A stretch of DNA of 64,000 nt from Amphritea atlantica (GCA_024397875.1 CP073344.1:425001-489000), one strand, 5' to 3'; numbered from the stretch's first letter, positions 21,759 to 31,789 are shown. Made by a program: numbers and translations. The notes: generated by a model not told the origin, from the letters alone.

Positions 21759-22376
21759 ATGGCTAACACACTGATAAAGCATACCAACTCACTGCATGAC
21801 CTGCTGGATAAGACCCGTATCTTTGAGGGGCTAGCACCTCTGCTGCTGCGTTTATATCTGGCGCCGGTACTGATGCAGGCGGGTTATAACAAACTCTCGC
21901 ATTTTGAAGATACCGCCGCCTGGTTTGGTAACCCTGACTGGGGGCTTGGGTTGCCGATGCCGGAAGTGATGACTGGACTGGCTGCCGGCACTGAGTTTTT
22001 TGGCGGTATGCTGTTAATCGTTGGCCTGGCGACGCGCTGGATATCCGTCCCGCTGATGGTCACCATGATTGTAGCGGCGCTGACAGTGCATTTCGATAAC
22101 GGTTGGCTGGCCATCTCCGACAGTTCCAGCTGGCTGGCAAACGACAGGGTGATGGAAGCCGGTGAGCGTCTGTCACGAGCGCGGTCTATTCTCCAGGAGA
22201 ACAGCAATTATGACTGGATAACCGGGCGGGGTTCAGTGGTTATTCTGAATAACGGTATCGAATTTGCCGCGACTTACTTCATTATGCTGTTGAGTCTGTT
22301 CTTTACCGGAGGCGGTCGTTATTTCAGCATCGACTATTGGCTGGCACGTAAATTTCGCACGGCTAATAAGGGCTAA
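21759..22376 (+). CDS. bufD: DoxX-family membrane protein of the bufferin operon
   Basis: 205 residues with four to five hydrophobic stretches; LLLRLYLAPVLMQAGYNKLSHFEDTAAWF and the GLATRWISVPLMV segment are DoxX-like. The gene is a usual fourth member of bufferin/Hvf operons (BufD/HvfX). A hydrophilic loop of about 45 residues (NGWLAISDSSSWL to TGRGS) interrupts the membrane part. Role in the system is not established; quinone or redox coupling is an inference from the family. Confidence 0.85.
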   Translation: MANTLIKHTNSLHDLLDKTRIFEGLAPLLLRLYLAPVLMQAGYNKLSHFEDTAAWFGNPDWGLGLPMPEVMTGLAAGTEFFGGMLLIVGLATRWISVPLMVTMIVAALTVHFDNGWLAISDSSSWLANDRVMEAGERLSRARSILQENSNYDWITGRGSVVILNNGIEFAATYFIMLLSLFFTGGGRYFSIDYWLARKFRTANKG

Positions 22377-22441
22377 CAGCTTTATCGCAAAAGTGTTTCT
22401 CCGTAAGGCTCTCAGGTACTTTATATTCAGTACCCTCTTTT

Positions 22442-22468
22442 AGCAGCGCTTAGCGCTGCTTTTTTTTT
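22442..22468 (+). terminator. rho-independent terminator of the bufferin operon
   Basis: AGCAGCGC (22442-22449), loop TTA, GCGCTGCT (22453-22460), then eight T. Confidence 0.92.
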
Positions 22469-22478
22469 ATCTGTAATC

Positions 22479-23198
22479 CTATGGCTGATCAACGGTTATA
22501 CCGTTCACCTGAACCGCAGCGTCACTGATTGTCCAGCGAACATTAAGGTCGTGCAGGCGGATGCCATATTCGCGCTGCTCTGGTTTGTTTTTGTGATAAG
22601 CGGGGCGGGGATCACAGAGCAACACTTCTTCAATCTGTTGCTGCAACGGTTGCTTGAGGCGCGCGGTATGCAGCTCCAGAGCGATTAGGGCTTCAGCGGA
22701 AAATGTTACCGGCAGATCCAGGGTCTCGATCTGGCTGGCAAGGTCGAAGCGGGCATCTGCAATAACATCGGAATAGGGCAGGTAAGGCTTAATATCGATG
22801 ATCGGAGTCTGATCCAGCAGATCGGCACCACTAACATCGAGATACACTGTGTCCGCTTCAATCCTTATCCCTTTCAGCTTCACCGGCGATAAGCCAATCG
22901 GGTTGGGCCGGAAAGGCGACCTGGAGGCCAGCACACCCAGCTTTTCGTTGCCGCCGAGCCGGGGGGGGCGCACCAGAGGCGACCAGCCTTTGTCCACGCA
23001 GGCGCTGAAAATAAACACTAGCCAGATATGGCTGCATTGCTCCAGCCCTCTGACAGCATCTGGGCTGTTGTAGGGGGGTAACAACTCAATCGTGGCGGTC
23101 ATCGAACCGGCCAGCCCCGGCTGTCGGGGAATACCAAACTTCTCTTTATAGCCGCTATGAATAATGGCTATCGGTTCGAATGTCATTGTGGTGTTCAT
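22479..23198 (-). CDS. trmO: tRNA (t6A37) N6-methyltransferase TrmO
   Basis: 239 residues, TsaA/VirR family. The N terminus FEPIAIIHSGYKEKFGIPRQPGL and the blocks CSHIWLVFIF, LGVLASRSPFRPNPIGLS and DIKPYLPYSD are diagnostic. In E. coli it methylates t6A37 of tRNA-Thr(GGU) using S-adenosylmethionine. The C-terminal extension of about 80 residues is normal for proteobacterial members. Confidence 0.93.
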   Translation of the reverse strand: MNTTMTFEPIAIIHSGYKEKFGIPRQPGLAGSMTATIELLPPYNSPDAVRGLEQCSHIWLVFIFSACVDKGWSPLVRPPRLGGNEKLGVLASRSPFRPNPIGLSPVKLKGIRIEADTVYLDVSGADLLDQTPIIDIKPYLPYSDVIADARFDLASQIETLDLPVTFSAEALIALELHTARLKQPLQQQIEEVLLCDPRPAYHKNKPEQREYGIRLHDLNVRWTISDAAVQVNGITVDQP

Positions 23199-23285
23199 TT
23201 TCAGAGATCTTTTTTAGGTAAAACAGCATTGCCCGGTCACAGATATGATCGGGCACAGGCGTGCAGGGCTATTTTGCCCTCTGTT

Positions 23286-25046
23286 TCAGTTCAGAGCCAT
23301 CGGTTCATCGGATGATTTTTCAGTTTTTTTCTCTTCAGAAGCCGTTTCCGCAAGTTCAGCCTCAGGTTCTTTGTGATGTTCCCGGAGCTCTTTTTGCGCC
23401 TTCGTGTCAGACTCGGGTTTCTCCATGATGGGGGCGCGGTGCTCAACCGGGCTCAGGCTGCTCCAGTAGCGGGAGCTTTTTTCAGCCTGCTCGCCGAGCC
23501 GGTGAATATGGCTGAGTGAGTCCAGCAGATCTGTGCCTTCAGCAGGAGTCAGTCGTCCGTCGATCATGCCATCCAGTATATGTTGTTTTATCTTTTGGTA
23601 TTTTTTCTCCAGTTTGCGCAGAACCTTGCGGGTATCTGAGGACGATAGCTGTGAATCATCTTCTATCACTGCGGCATTCAGCATCTTAGTGGTGATTTTT
23701 TTCAGCTCGTATATATCTTTCTGGGTATTGCTGTCGCTGATCCGACTGAAACGCTCACTGTAGTCGACAATCAGGCCTGACAGGCGCGCCATCTCATTGA
23801 AGTATCGTGCTATCCGCATAGCGATTGGCAGTATTTCGGAGCTCTCTTCGCTAAGTTGCTGTTGTGCCAGCTTTTGGTTGAACTTTCCTATCTCGACTAT
23901 CAACTGGTAGATGATCTGTGCCTGTGACCTGATCTGAGTGCTATCTGATAATTCGGCGCTGATTGCCTGCTTTGCAAGGGTCGCCGTCATCCGGCTGATA
24001 CGGCTTAATTCCCGGGTCATCGCATTGATGGCTAAAGAAGGGGTTTCGAGAATGTTTTTATCCAGATAGCGTGCTTTAGCCAGGTTTTCATCGTCACGAC
24101 GGAAGCGTGTCTTCAGAAACTCAACCATCGGGTTAGTAATCGGCCACATGATGAATACCCCGACAATATTAAACAGGGTGTGAAACAGGGCGAGCAGAAT
24201 AACCATATCGACCATCTGATTAAGGTTTGAGCGATTAATTATTTCAGCGAGTCCTATCAGCAGGAGCAATCCGACCGTACCGGTAATCAGGTTGAAGAAC
24301 ACATGAGCGCAGGCGATTCGTTTTGCATTGGATGTTGCGCCGATCACGGACAGTGCTGCGGTGGAGGTAGTGCCCAGATTTGCGCCAATCACCAGTGCGC
24401 CTGCTGTCGCTAAAGGAATCGCGCCGGTTGACGCTAACGATAGAGTGATCGCCATGGCTGCACCGGAAGACTGAATGAGCACGGTTAGAATGAATCCTGC
24501 CAGTACAAATAACGCAAGGCCGTAGCTGGTCTGACTAATGGCTTCAAACGGGATGCTGTTCTCGAGTCCGTTAAAGGTGTCTTTAAGAAATGACAGACCG
24601 ACAAAGAAAAGCCCAAAGCCGGTCAGCGCAGTGCCCAGGTGGGCGTAACGCTTTTCGCCTCCGACCAGGCGCATTCCCATGCCTGCGCCAATCATCGGCA
24701 GTGCAAACGCATTGATTTCAAAGTTGAAACCGATAGTGGCAACCAGCCAGCCGGTCATGGTGCTGCCAATATTGCAGCCATAAATGACGGCCACCGATTG
24801 TCCCAGATTTAGCAGGCCTGCATTGACAAAGCCAATGGTGGCGACGGTGACTGCGCTGGATGAATTCACTAATGCGGTTATCGCAGTACCGGATATTAAA
24901 CCTCGCAGCCTGGAGCGGGTGGCGGCTTCAAGAACCTTACGAAGTGTCTGACCGGCAGCACGTTTAAGGCCGTTGGTCATCAGTTGCATACCGAGCAGAA
25001 ACAGGCCAAGACCGCCGATCAGGTCACCAACATTGCTCAGATCCAT
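23286..25046 (-). CDS. Na/Pi cotransporter family protein with PhoU-like C-terminal region
   Basis: 586 residues. Two inverted Na/Pi cotransport repeats (about 1-310) contain TALVNSSSAVTVATIGFVNAG and the second-repeat QSSGAAMAITLSLASTGAIP motif, with QSS/NSS phosphate-sodium signatures. From about 340 to 530 is a helical PhoU-like domain, then a charged tail (EKPESDTKAQKEL) of low complexity. Probable phosphate import or export coupled to sodium, by family (YjbB/NptA). Confidence 0.88.
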   Translation of the reverse strand: MDLSNVGDLIGGLGLFLLGMQLMTNGLKRAAGQTLRKVLEAATRSRLRGLISGTAITALVNSSSAVTVATIGFVNAGLLNLGQSVAVIYGCNIGSTMTGWLVATIGFNFEINAFALPMIGAGMGMRLVGGEKRYAHLGTALTGFGLFFVGLSFLKDTFNGLENSIPFEAISQTSYGLALFVLAGFILTVLIQSSGAAMAITLSLASTGAIPLATAGALVIGANLGTTSTAALSVIGATSNAKRIACAHVFFNLITGTVGLLLLIGLAEIINRSNLNQMVDMVILLALFHTLFNIVGVFIMWPITNPMVEFLKTRFRRDDENLAKARYLDKNILETPSLAINAMTRELSRISRMTATLAKQAISAELSDSTQIRSQAQIIYQLIVEIGKFNQKLAQQQLSEESSEILPIAMRIARYFNEMARLSGLIVDYSERFSRISDSNTQKDIYELKKITTKMLNAAVIEDDSQLSSSDTRKVLRKLEKKYQKIKQHILDGMIDGRLTPAEGTDLLDSLSHIHRLGEQAEKSSRYWSSLSPVEHRAPIMEKPESDTKAQKELREHHKEPEAELAETASEEKKTEKSSDEPMALN

Positions 25047-25165
25047 TGCGGACTCCTTACAGAGGAATAACTGGCAGGGTTATTATTTTTGTCAATTCCA
25101 GAACCGAAAATAGCTCAAAATAGGAAAAGTTAACTTTTTGATTACACAGTAATAAAAGCTCTAAA

Positions 25166-25882
25166 TCAGAATAAATGCAACTCTTTTGAGGTGCGCGCTA
25201 TGATCCAGATATAGACCTGCTGACAGCCCGCTGCTTTGAGAACCCGGCTAATTTCTGCTGCAGTTGTTCCGGTGGTCATGACATCATCAACCACCGCGAC
25301 GGAGTGCGGCGGTGAACCGATACAGTGAAAACTGTTGCGCAGATTTTTGCGCCGGGCTTTGCGGTCCAATTCTGCCTGATGCGGTGTGTTTTCCGTTTTA
25401 ATCAGCAGACGGTTACTAAACGGGATGTCTAACTTACGGGCGATTTTTTTAGCCAGTAGAGCCGCCTGATTATATTGCCGTTCCTGTAATCTCTTTTGAT
25501 GCAGGGGCACAGGAATAATCAGCTCAGGCATCGTTTCATTCTGTAGCTGCAGGCTGAGTAGCTCTGCCAGTGAGTTGAGGAGATGGGCCTGACCATTAAA
25601 TTTTGCCATCTGGATCAGCTGATCAACTGGGAAGCGGTACTCAAAGGGCGCGATTACCTGCTCAAACGGCGGAGGTTTTTTCTGACAAGAGGGGCAGATA
25701 ACCCGTGACTGCTTACCCGTTACAATTGGATTGGCGCAATGCTGGCAGGCATTACCTATCCAGGGGAGGTCTGCAAGGCAGCCAGGACATATCAGGGTGT
25801 CCGATGCAGCGTTCAAACCACACAGTATACAATGCCTGGTATGGTTAAAATATAACCAGTAGTTTTTGCTTTTTGTAAACAT
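25166..25882 (-). CDS. comF: ComF family phosphoribosyltransferase-like protein
   Basis: 238 residues. An N-terminal zinc-ribbon region has CxxC pairs (CILCG, CPGCL, CQHC, CPSC), followed by a phosphoribosyltransferase-like domain with the PRPP-loop motif VAVVDDVMTTGTTAAEI. ComF is needed for DNA uptake in competent bacteria; in many gammaproteobacteria it sits next to bioB as here, divergently. Function here is by homology. Confidence 0.93.
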   Translation of the reverse strand: MFTKSKNYWLYFNHTRHCILCGLNAASDTLICPGCLADLPWIGNACQHCANPIVTGKQSRVICPSCQKKPPPFEQVIAPFEYRFPVDQLIQMAKFNGQAHLLNSLAELLSLQLQNETMPELIIPVPLHQKRLQERQYNQAALLAKKIARKLDIPFSNRLLIKTENTPHQAELDRKARRKNLRNSFHCIGSPPHSVAVVDDVMTTGTTAAEISRVLKAAGCQQVYIWIIARTSKELHLF

Positions 25883-25885
25883 GGG

Positions 25886-25913
25886 TTGACAGATCCTTCT
25901 GTCAGATTAGAAT
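25886..25913 (+). promoter_or_regulatory. sigma-70 promoter of bioB with overlapping dyad
   Basis: TTGACA (25886-25891), 16 bp, TAGAAT (25908-25913), 53 bp before the bioB ATG. A perfect dyad TGACAG-ATCCTT-CTGTCA (25887-25904) covers the -35 box and spacer, where a repressor would block polymerase. The sequence is not the BirA operator consensus. Confidence 0.7.
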
Positions 25914-25966
25914 TAGTCTTTCATTAAATCCCTATCTTTGCGATCTACTACAGGATATACACAGCG

Positions 25967-27013
25967 ATGCAACAAAACCAGACAGAGATCCGACACGACT
26001 GGAGCGCACAGGAAGTACAGGCGCTGTTCGATCTGCCATTTAACGACTTGTTGTTTCAGGCTCAGCTGGTTCATCGTCAGCACTTTAATCCTAATGAAGT
26101 ACAGGTGAGTACGCTGTTGTCGATCAAAACCGGTGCCTGCCCGGAAGATTGCAAGTATTGCCCACAGAGCGGGCACTACAATACCGGTCTTGAGAAAGAG
26201 CGTCTGATGCAGGTTGAAGCGGTGCTGGAAAAGGCTAAGAAAGCCAAGGAAACCGGTTCAACCCGTTTCTGTATGGGGGCGGCGTGGAAGCACCCGGCCG
26301 ATAAAGATATGCCCTATGTGATTGAGATGGTAAAAGGGGTGAAGGCGCTGGGTCTGGAAACCTGCATGACCCTGGGGATGCTGGATGAAGGTAAAGCCGA
26401 CCAACTGGCGGAAGCCGGTCTGGACTACTATAACCATAATCTGGATACCTCACCTGAGTTTTACGACAAGATTATCACCACCCGTACCTATCAGGATCGC
26501 CTTGAGACACTGCATCACGTTCGTGAATCAGGCATGAAGATCTGTTCCGGCGGCATCCTCGGAATGGGCGAAACCGCTAATGATCGTATCGGTTTGCTGC
26601 GTCAGCTGGCGAATCTTCCGACTCAGCCGGAAAGTGTGCCGATCAATATGCTGGTTAAAGTGAAAGGTACGCCACTGGAAAATGTCGACGATCTGGATAA
26701 TCTGGACTTTATCCGCACCATCGCGGTGGCCCGAATCATGATGCCAAAGTCCCATGTTCGTCTCTCTGCCGGCCGTGAAAGTATGAGTGATGAGATGCAG
26801 GCGATGACCTTTATGGCGGGGGCAAACTCCATCTTCTACGGTGAGTGTCTGCTGACAACACCGAACCCTGAAACGCATCGTGATCTGCAACTGTTTAAGC
26901 GTCTGGGGATTAATCCCGAGCAACGTATCGCCGAAGCGGATGAGACACAGGAACAGGCGATTATCAGCGATCTGCAAAAACAGCAGGACGATTCGTTCTT
27001 CTATCAGGCCTGA
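25967..27013 (+). CDS. bioB: biotin synthase
   Basis: 348 residues, radical-SAM enzyme inserting sulfur into dethiobiotin. The [4Fe-4S] motif CPEDCKYC has Cys58, Cys62 and Cys65; [13 protein letters not shown] and GGILGMGET are further BioB blocks, with [17 protein letters not shown] near the [2Fe-2S] ligand region. First gene of bioBFHCD. Confidence 0.98.
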   Translation: MQQNQTEIRHDWSAQEVQALFDLPFNDLLFQAQLVHRQHFNPNEVQVSTLLSIKTGACPEDCKYCPQSGHYNTGLEKERLMQVEAVLEKAKKAKETGSTRFCMGAAWKHPADKDMPYVIEMVKGVKALGLETCMTLGMLDEGKADQLAEAGLDYYNHNLDTSPEFYDKIITTRTYQDRLETLHHVRESGMKICSGGILGMGETANDRIGLLRQLANLPTQPESVPINMLVKVKGTPLENVDDLDNLDFIRTIAVARIMMPKSHVRLSAGRESMSDEMQAMTFMAGANSIFYGECLLTTPNPETHRDLQLFKRLGINPEQRIAEADETQEQAIISDLQKQQDDSFFYQA

Positions 27014-27062
27014 TTTACTCTACCCGCCGGGCTGTCACTGACGGCCCAAAAAGGATCTGACC

Positions 27063-28232
27063 ATGTCTTTTAATCAGCTGGGCGCTGAACTGCAGGCGCG
27101 CAAAGAGCAGTCTTTGTATCGTCAGCGTCGCGTATTACAAAGCCCTCAGGCTCCCGAAGTGATTGTTGACGGTAAGGCCTGTCTGGCATTCTGCTCTAAC
27201 GATTATCTGGGCCTGGCAAACCATCCTGAGGTTATCGCCGCCCTGAAAAAGGGTGCTGATACCTATGGCGTTGGTGGCGGCGCTTCGCATCTTGTGAATG
27301 GCCATAGCCAGGCGCATCATGCACTGGAAGAGGAGCTGGCCGAGTTTACCGGCCGTCCCCGCGCACTGCTGTTTTCCACCGGTTATATGGCTAATATAGG
27401 TGCGGTTAATGCACTGCTGGATAAACGCGATGCGGTGTTTCAGGATCGTGTCAATCACGCCTCTCTTCTGGATGCCGGACTGCTCAGTGGTGCACGTTTT
27501 CAGCGTTTTTTGCATAACGATGCTGATAACCTGAATGCCCGTCTGCAACGCACCGACGCACGGCGAAAGCTGGTGGTCTGTGATGGAGTGTTCAGTATGG
27601 ATGGTGATCTGGCAGAGCTTCCTGCTATCTGTGAAACTGCTGCGAGTCATAATGCCTGGGTGATGGTGGATGATGCCCACGGTTTTGGTTGTCTCGGTAA
27701 GCAGGGGCGGGGCACTGCAGATCATTTTGGGCTGGACGGTGATCAGGTGCAGGTATTAGTCGGTACGCTGGGTAAGTCGTTTGGTACCTCGGGCGCGTTT
27801 GTCGCCGGTTCTGAAGAGCTGATTGAAACCCTGATTCAACATGCACGCACCTATATCTACACCACCAGTATGTCTCCGGCCATCGCTTCGGCCACCCGGG
27901 CCAGCCTGAAACTGTTACAGCAGGAGGAGTGGCGCCGGGAAAAGCTTAACCATCTGATCAGGCGTTTTCGCCAGGGGTGCGAGCAACTGGGTTTACCCCT
28001 GATGGCATCGCCCACGCCGATCCAGCCGATTCTGGTGGGTGAAGCTGACCGGGCGATGATGATCAGCGCTGCACTTGAGGCAAAAGGGATCTTTATTGGC
28101 GCTATCCGGCCGCCAACCGTCCCTCAGGGGGCGGCCCGACTCAGGGTAACACTCAGCGCCACCCATACCGATGAACAGCTTGACCGGCTGCTGGACGCGT
28201 TAGCTGAGGTGATGACGGGAATGGAATCGTGA
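27063..28232 (+). CDS. bioF: 8-amino-7-oxononanoate synthase
   Basis: 389 residues, PLP-dependent alpha-oxoamine synthase condensing pimeloyl-ACP with alanine. Blocks: [38 protein letters not shown], and the PLP lysine in [11 protein letters not shown]. Start supported by AAGGA. The stop overlaps bioH. Confidence 0.97.
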   Translation: MSFNQLGAELQARKEQSLYRQRRVLQSPQAPEVIVDGKACLAFCSNDYLGLANHPEVIAALKKGADTYGVGGGASHLVNGHSQAHHALEEELAEFTGRPRALLFSTGYMANIGAVNALLDKRDAVFQDRVNHASLLDAGLLSGARFQRFLHNDADNLNARLQRTDARRKLVVCDGVFSMDGDLAELPAICETAASHNAWVMVDDAHGFGCLGKQGRGTADHFGLDGDQVQVLVGTLGKSFGTSGAFVAGSEELIETLIQHARTYIYTTSMSPAIASATRASLKLLQQEEWRREKLNHLIRRFRQGCEQLGLPLMASPTPIQPILVGEADRAMMISAALEAKGIFIGAIRPPTVPQGAARLRVTLSATHTDEQLDRLLDALAEVMTGMES

Positions 28233-28996
28233 TGCTGTACTCAGAAACAGTGGGTAGTGCCACAGGTAAACCGCTGGTGTTGCTGCATGGCTGGGGTATG
28301 CACAGTGGTCTCTGGCAAACACTTTTGCCGCAGTTGCAGCAGGATTATTCGGTTACCCTGATTGATCTTCCGGGATTAGGCCGCAGTGCAGGCTGTCAGT
28401 TGCAACCCTATAACCTTGAAACGGTTGTATCGCAGCTGGAGACGGTGGTTCCGGCATCGGCCCTGTGGCTGGGATGGTCGCTGGGAGGGGTCATCGGTAT
28501 GGCCTTTGCGCAGCGTTTTCCTGAACGTGTTCACGGATTAATCACACTGGCGAGCTCGCCCTGTTTTGTCGAGCGTCCGGACTGGTCTTTTGGTATGGAT
28601 GAACCCACCTACAGCCAGTTTGAACAGGACCTGGCAGCTCATCCGGCTAAGACCCTGCAACGCTTTAATATGCTGCAGGTGCAGGGCAGTACCACCGCCC
28701 GTGCCGATCTCAAAACACTGAAGCAGATTCTGTCTGAGGTGCAGCCCACAGATCAGGCGCTGGTGGATAGTCTGGCGTTGCTGCGTGGGGATTACCGGCA
28801 GCTGTATCGCAGCACCCGCCTGCCGGTACTTCATCTGCTGTGTCAGCTGGACATTCTGGCACCGGCGAATATGGCCAATGCGCTTAAGGCACTGCAGCCG
28901 GAAGCTCTGGTTGAGGTATTAGCAGACTACTCCCATGTGGGTTTTGTTTCCGCGCCGCAGGCGCTGGCAGCAAAGGTCCGGGCCTTCCAGTCATGA
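28229..28996 (+). CDS. bioH: pimeloyl-ACP methyl ester carboxylesterase
   Basis: 255 residues, alpha/beta hydrolase with [14 protein letters not shown], nucleophile elbow GWSLGG, and the terminal histidine in [11 protein letters not shown]. It removes the methyl group from pimeloyl-ACP methyl ester. Start is either GTG 28229 or ATG 28232; the latter overlaps the bioF stop by one base (TGATG) and is the likelier. In E. coli bioH is elsewhere; here it is inside the operon. Confidence 0.94.
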   Translation: MMLYSETVGSATGKPLVLLHGWGMHSGLWQTLLPQLQQDYSVTLIDLPGLGRSAGCQLQPYNLETVVSQLETVVPASALWLGWSLGGVIGMAFAQRFPERVHGLITLASSPCFVERPDWSFGMDEPTYSQFEQDLAAHPAKTLQRFNMLQVQGSTTARADLKTLKQILSEVQPTDQALVDSLALLRGDYRQLYRSTRLPVLHLLCQLDILAPANMANALKALQPEALVEVLADYSHVGFVSAPQALAAKVRAFQS

Positions 28997-29790
28997 GTGC
29001 TCAGTTCCTTAAACCGCAGATCGCTGAATCATTCAGTCGGGCCGCTGTCAGTTATGATAGTGTGGCCCAGCTGCAGCGGCGCATCGGTCATAACCTGCTC
29101 AGTGAGCTGTCCCCGTCATCTGCCAAGGTGGTGCTGGATCTGGGATGCGGTACCGGTTATTTTGCCCCTTTGCTGACGGAACAGTTAAATCCGCAGCAGT
29201 TGGTCTGTCTCGATCTGGCCCGGGGGATGCTTGAATATGCCCGACAGACCCGGGTAACCCCCAATACCCTGTGGCTCTGTGGCGATGCGGAGAGTCTTCC
29301 ATTAGCGGACAACTCGGTCGATCTGATCTTTTCCTCTCTGGCGATTCAGTGGTGTGAAGACCTCCCGGCATTGTTTAGTGAGGTTTCCCGCGTGCTTAAA
29401 CCCGGCGGACGGTTTCTCTTCAGCACCCTGGGGCCGGAGACGCTGTATGAGTTACGGGAAGCCTGGTCGACGGTGGATCGCTATCAGCATGTGAACCGCT
29501 TTGTCAGCTTGTCCAGTCTTCAGGCAAGTGCTGATAGTTATCTTCGGGAAGTTACGCTGAAAGCGGCGGAAGAAGTGCTGCTCTACGATCAGTTGCGCGG
29601 CCTGACCAGCGAACTTAAAGGGATCGGCGCGCACAATATCAGTGCTGGGCGACAGAGTGGTTTAACCGGGAAAGCACGGATTAACGCCTTCAAACAGGCA
29701 TATGAAGCATTCAGGCGGTCGGACGGTAAGCTACCGGCCACTTATCAGGTATTTTATGGCGATTATGTGAAGGATAAGCCACATGGCTAA
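28993..29790 (+). CDS. bioC: malonyl-ACP O-methyltransferase
   Basis: 265 residues, SAM-dependent methyltransferase with motif I VVLDLGCGTGYFAP and LIFSSLAIQWCEDLPALFSEVSRVLKPGG. It starts biotin synthesis by methylating malonyl-ACP. Overlaps bioH by 4 bp (ATGA) and bioD by 8 bp. Confidence 0.94.
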   Translation: MSAQFLKPQIAESFSRAAVSYDSVAQLQRRIGHNLLSELSPSSAKVVLDLGCGTGYFAPLLTEQLNPQQLVCLDLARGMLEYARQTRVTPNTLWLCGDAESLPLADNSVDLIFSSLAIQWCEDLPALFSEVSRVLKPGGRFLFSTLGPETLYELREAWSTVDRYQHVNRFVSLSSLQASADSYLREVTLKAAEEVLLYDQLRGLTSELKGIGAHNISAGRQSGLTGKARINAFKQAYEAFRRSDGKLPATYQVFYGDYVKDKPHG

Positions 29791-30472
29791 GCGGACTTTC
29801 TTTGTCGCGGGAACCGACACCGATGTCGGTAAAACGCTGGTTTCAACCGGGTTGCTGGAAGCGGCCAATCAGCGGGGACTCTCGACTGTTGCGGTAAAAC
29901 CAATCGCTGCCGGTTGCGAGCAGACGGATGCCGGATTGCGTAACAGCGATGCTTTACAGCTGCAGCAGGCCGCCTCGATAAAGCTGAGTTATGAACAGCT
30001 TAACCCTATCGCGCTGGAACCACCCATCGCGCCCCATATTGCTGCCCAGCAGGCGGGGCGCCGGCTGGATGCCGATCGTATAGCGGCCCTGTGCCGCGGT
30101 GTGATGATGCAACCGGCGGACTTTATGATTATCGAGGGGGCAGGTGGCTGGCGGGTTCCTCTGAATAATCGTCAGACGCTTGCCGATGTGCCCAAACTGT
30201 TGCGCACGCCGGTGGTTCTGGTGGTGGGGATGAAACTGGGCTGTATCAGCCATACCTTGTTAACGGTAGAAGCGATTGTGAAAGACGGTCTGCGACTGGC
30301 GGGTTGGGTTGCCAACCGGGCAGAGCCCGAGATGAGTTGTTACAGCGAAAATCTGGAAACACTCAAATCGATGCTTGCTGCACCATTATTGGGTGAAATA
30401 CCTCATATTGAGGACATTACTGCTCAAAATGTGGCCAGATATATCGATCTGGAGCCTCTACTGGCTGGTTAA
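29783..30472 (+). CDS. bioD: dethiobiotin synthetase
   Basis: 229 residues, ATP-dependent carboxylase of diaminopelargonate. P-loop FVAGTDTDVGKTLVSTG, substrate lysine in AVKPIAAGCE, and EGAGGWRVPL are the family motifs. Last gene of bioBFHCD; I saw no clear terminator after it. Confidence 0.95.
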   Translation: MAKRTFFVAGTDTDVGKTLVSTGLLEAANQRGLSTVAVKPIAAGCEQTDAGLRNSDALQLQQAASIKLSYEQLNPIALEPPIAPHIAAQQAGRRLDADRIAALCRGVMMQPADFMIIEGAGGWRVPLNNRQTLADVPKLLRTPVVLVVGMKLGCISHTLLTVEAIVKDGLRLAGWVANRAEPEMSCYSENLETLKSMLAAPLLGEIPHIEDITAQNVARYIDLEPLLAG

Positions 30473-30602
30473 TAAATGATCTGTGACGCTGTCTGGTCTA
30501 TAATAGCCTTGAATTAATCGCTAACACGACAGTGCTTGTCGGCCTGACTGAATGAAAGTGATCGGACGTCAGCAGACTGGTGCAAAGTAAGCAGGTGTTT
30601 TT

Positions 30603-30848
30603 ATGAATGTTACATCCGCACTGAGTACAGGCGTTCTGGGGCTGAACCGGGGACTTGATGGTGTTCAAAAAGCGGCGTCAGATATTGCCGGTGCAGGCAA
30701 AACCGATACTCCGGAAGAGGCAACAGGTAAAGATGTGAACGAGTCCCTGGCCAACCTGGCGGTAGAAAAGAATGCGGTTGCTGCATCCACCAAGGTCGTG
30801 CAGTCTGTGGATGAGACTTTAGGTACACTGATAGATATTCGTGCCTGA
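30603..30848 (+). CDS. small protein resembling flagellar rod/hook termini
   Basis: 81 residues. The N-terminal ALSTGVLGLNRGLDGVQKAASDIAG and the C-terminal NLAVEKNAVAASTKVVQSVDETLGTLIDIRA recall the terminal helices of FlgC/FlgE/FlgG-type axial proteins, which pair as a coiled coil; the middle domain is missing. No other flagellar gene is nearby. Function unknown. Confidence 0.65.
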   Translation: MNVTSALSTGVLGLNRGLDGVQKAASDIAGAGKTDTPEEATGKDVNESLANLAVEKNAVAASTKVVQSVDETLGTLIDIRA

Positions 30849-30940
30849 CAGCGATTAGCACTTTGCAGCGCGCAATTTAATCAACAGAGTATTATTTCCA
30901 GTAGTAAGGAGTCGGAGATAACGTACAGGAGGTGAGAGGG

Positions 30941-31789
30941 ATGCAGTTACAGATAGCTGCTAATTCACTTACTCTGAATACCAGCCAGTCACTTAACAGT
31001 GCCGCCCGGAATCAATCCACGGCAACGGGCACACTATCACCCTCTTCTTTATCCACCACGGCAACACTTCCAACCTCTTCGGTAAGTCAACCTGTAGAAC
31101 CGTCCGGTGCTGGTGCATCAATCGACCGGGAAACCGGCAAGCAGCAACTCAGCAACGATTCCCATACTGAGTCCAGGCCTCTGTCAGTTGCAGACCCTCA
31201 GAATGAGGAGCAGCAACTGATACGAGAACTGGCTGCCCGTGATCAGGAAGTGCGTCAGCATGAGTTGGGCCATGCCGCTGCCGGTGGCCAGTTCGCCGGT
31301 GCTCCCTCGTTTGAATATCAGCGGGGGCCTGATGGCCGGTTGTATGCGGTGGGCGGGGAAGTCAGTATAGATACATCGCCTGTTGCCAATGACCCTGAAG
31401 CGACGCTGGAAAAAGCTGAAGTGATTCTCAGAGCAGCGCTTGCGGTAGCCGACCCCTCACCCCAGGACCATGCCATAGCAGCTCGTGCAGTGGCAATGAT
31501 ATCCGAAGCACGGGCAGAGCTTGCCCTGCAGAATCAGCAACTGGATGTTCGTGACGGTAACCAGCAGGAGGCTGATAAGCTTCGCGAGGAGCGTCGCTCG
31601 GAAGAGTTGCAAGACCGCATCAAAGATCAGCAAGAGCAGAGCGATAGCCAGGCAGAAAAACGGCAGGAGTTCAGCAAACAACTTGAGGCCGTGAATCAGA
31701 AATTTGCTGAGGTTAACCAGCGGTTAATTGATGCTGGCGTGTTTAAGAAACTCTTCGCAGAGGGTTTTATCTTTGATGAGCGGGTATAG
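30941..31789 (+). CDS. SprA-related putative metalloprotease
   Basis: 282 residues from an ATG with a near-perfect AGGAGG 8 bp upstream. A Ser/Thr-rich N-terminal ~90 residues precede the HExxH zincin-like motif HELGH at 107-111 with AAAGGQFAGAPSFEYQRGPDGRLYAVGGEV, the signature of the SprA-related family (PF12118). The C-terminal 110 residues are a charged coiled coil rich in Glu, Gln and Arg. Catalytic activity of this family is not well established. Preceded by the small flagellar-like gene, possibly co-transcribed. Confidence 0.82.
   Translation: MQLQIAANSLTLNTSQSLNSAARNQSTATGTLSPSSLSTTATLPTSSVSQPVEPSGAGASIDRETGKQQLSNDSHTESRPLSVADPQNEEQQLIRELAARDQEVRQHELGHAAAGGQFAGAPSFEYQRGPDGRLYAVGGEVSIDTSPVANDPEATLEKAEVILRAALAVADPSPQDHAIAARAVAMISEARAELALQNQQLDVRDGNQQEADKLREERRSEELQDRIKDQQEQSDSQAEKRQEFSKQLEAVNQKFAEVNQRLIDAGVFKKLFAEGFIFDERV

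Noticed and set aside
25873..25894. BirA operator at TTGTAAAC before bioB
   Set aside because: The second half site GGTTTACAA is not found at the required spacing, and the half site overlaps the comF start codon.
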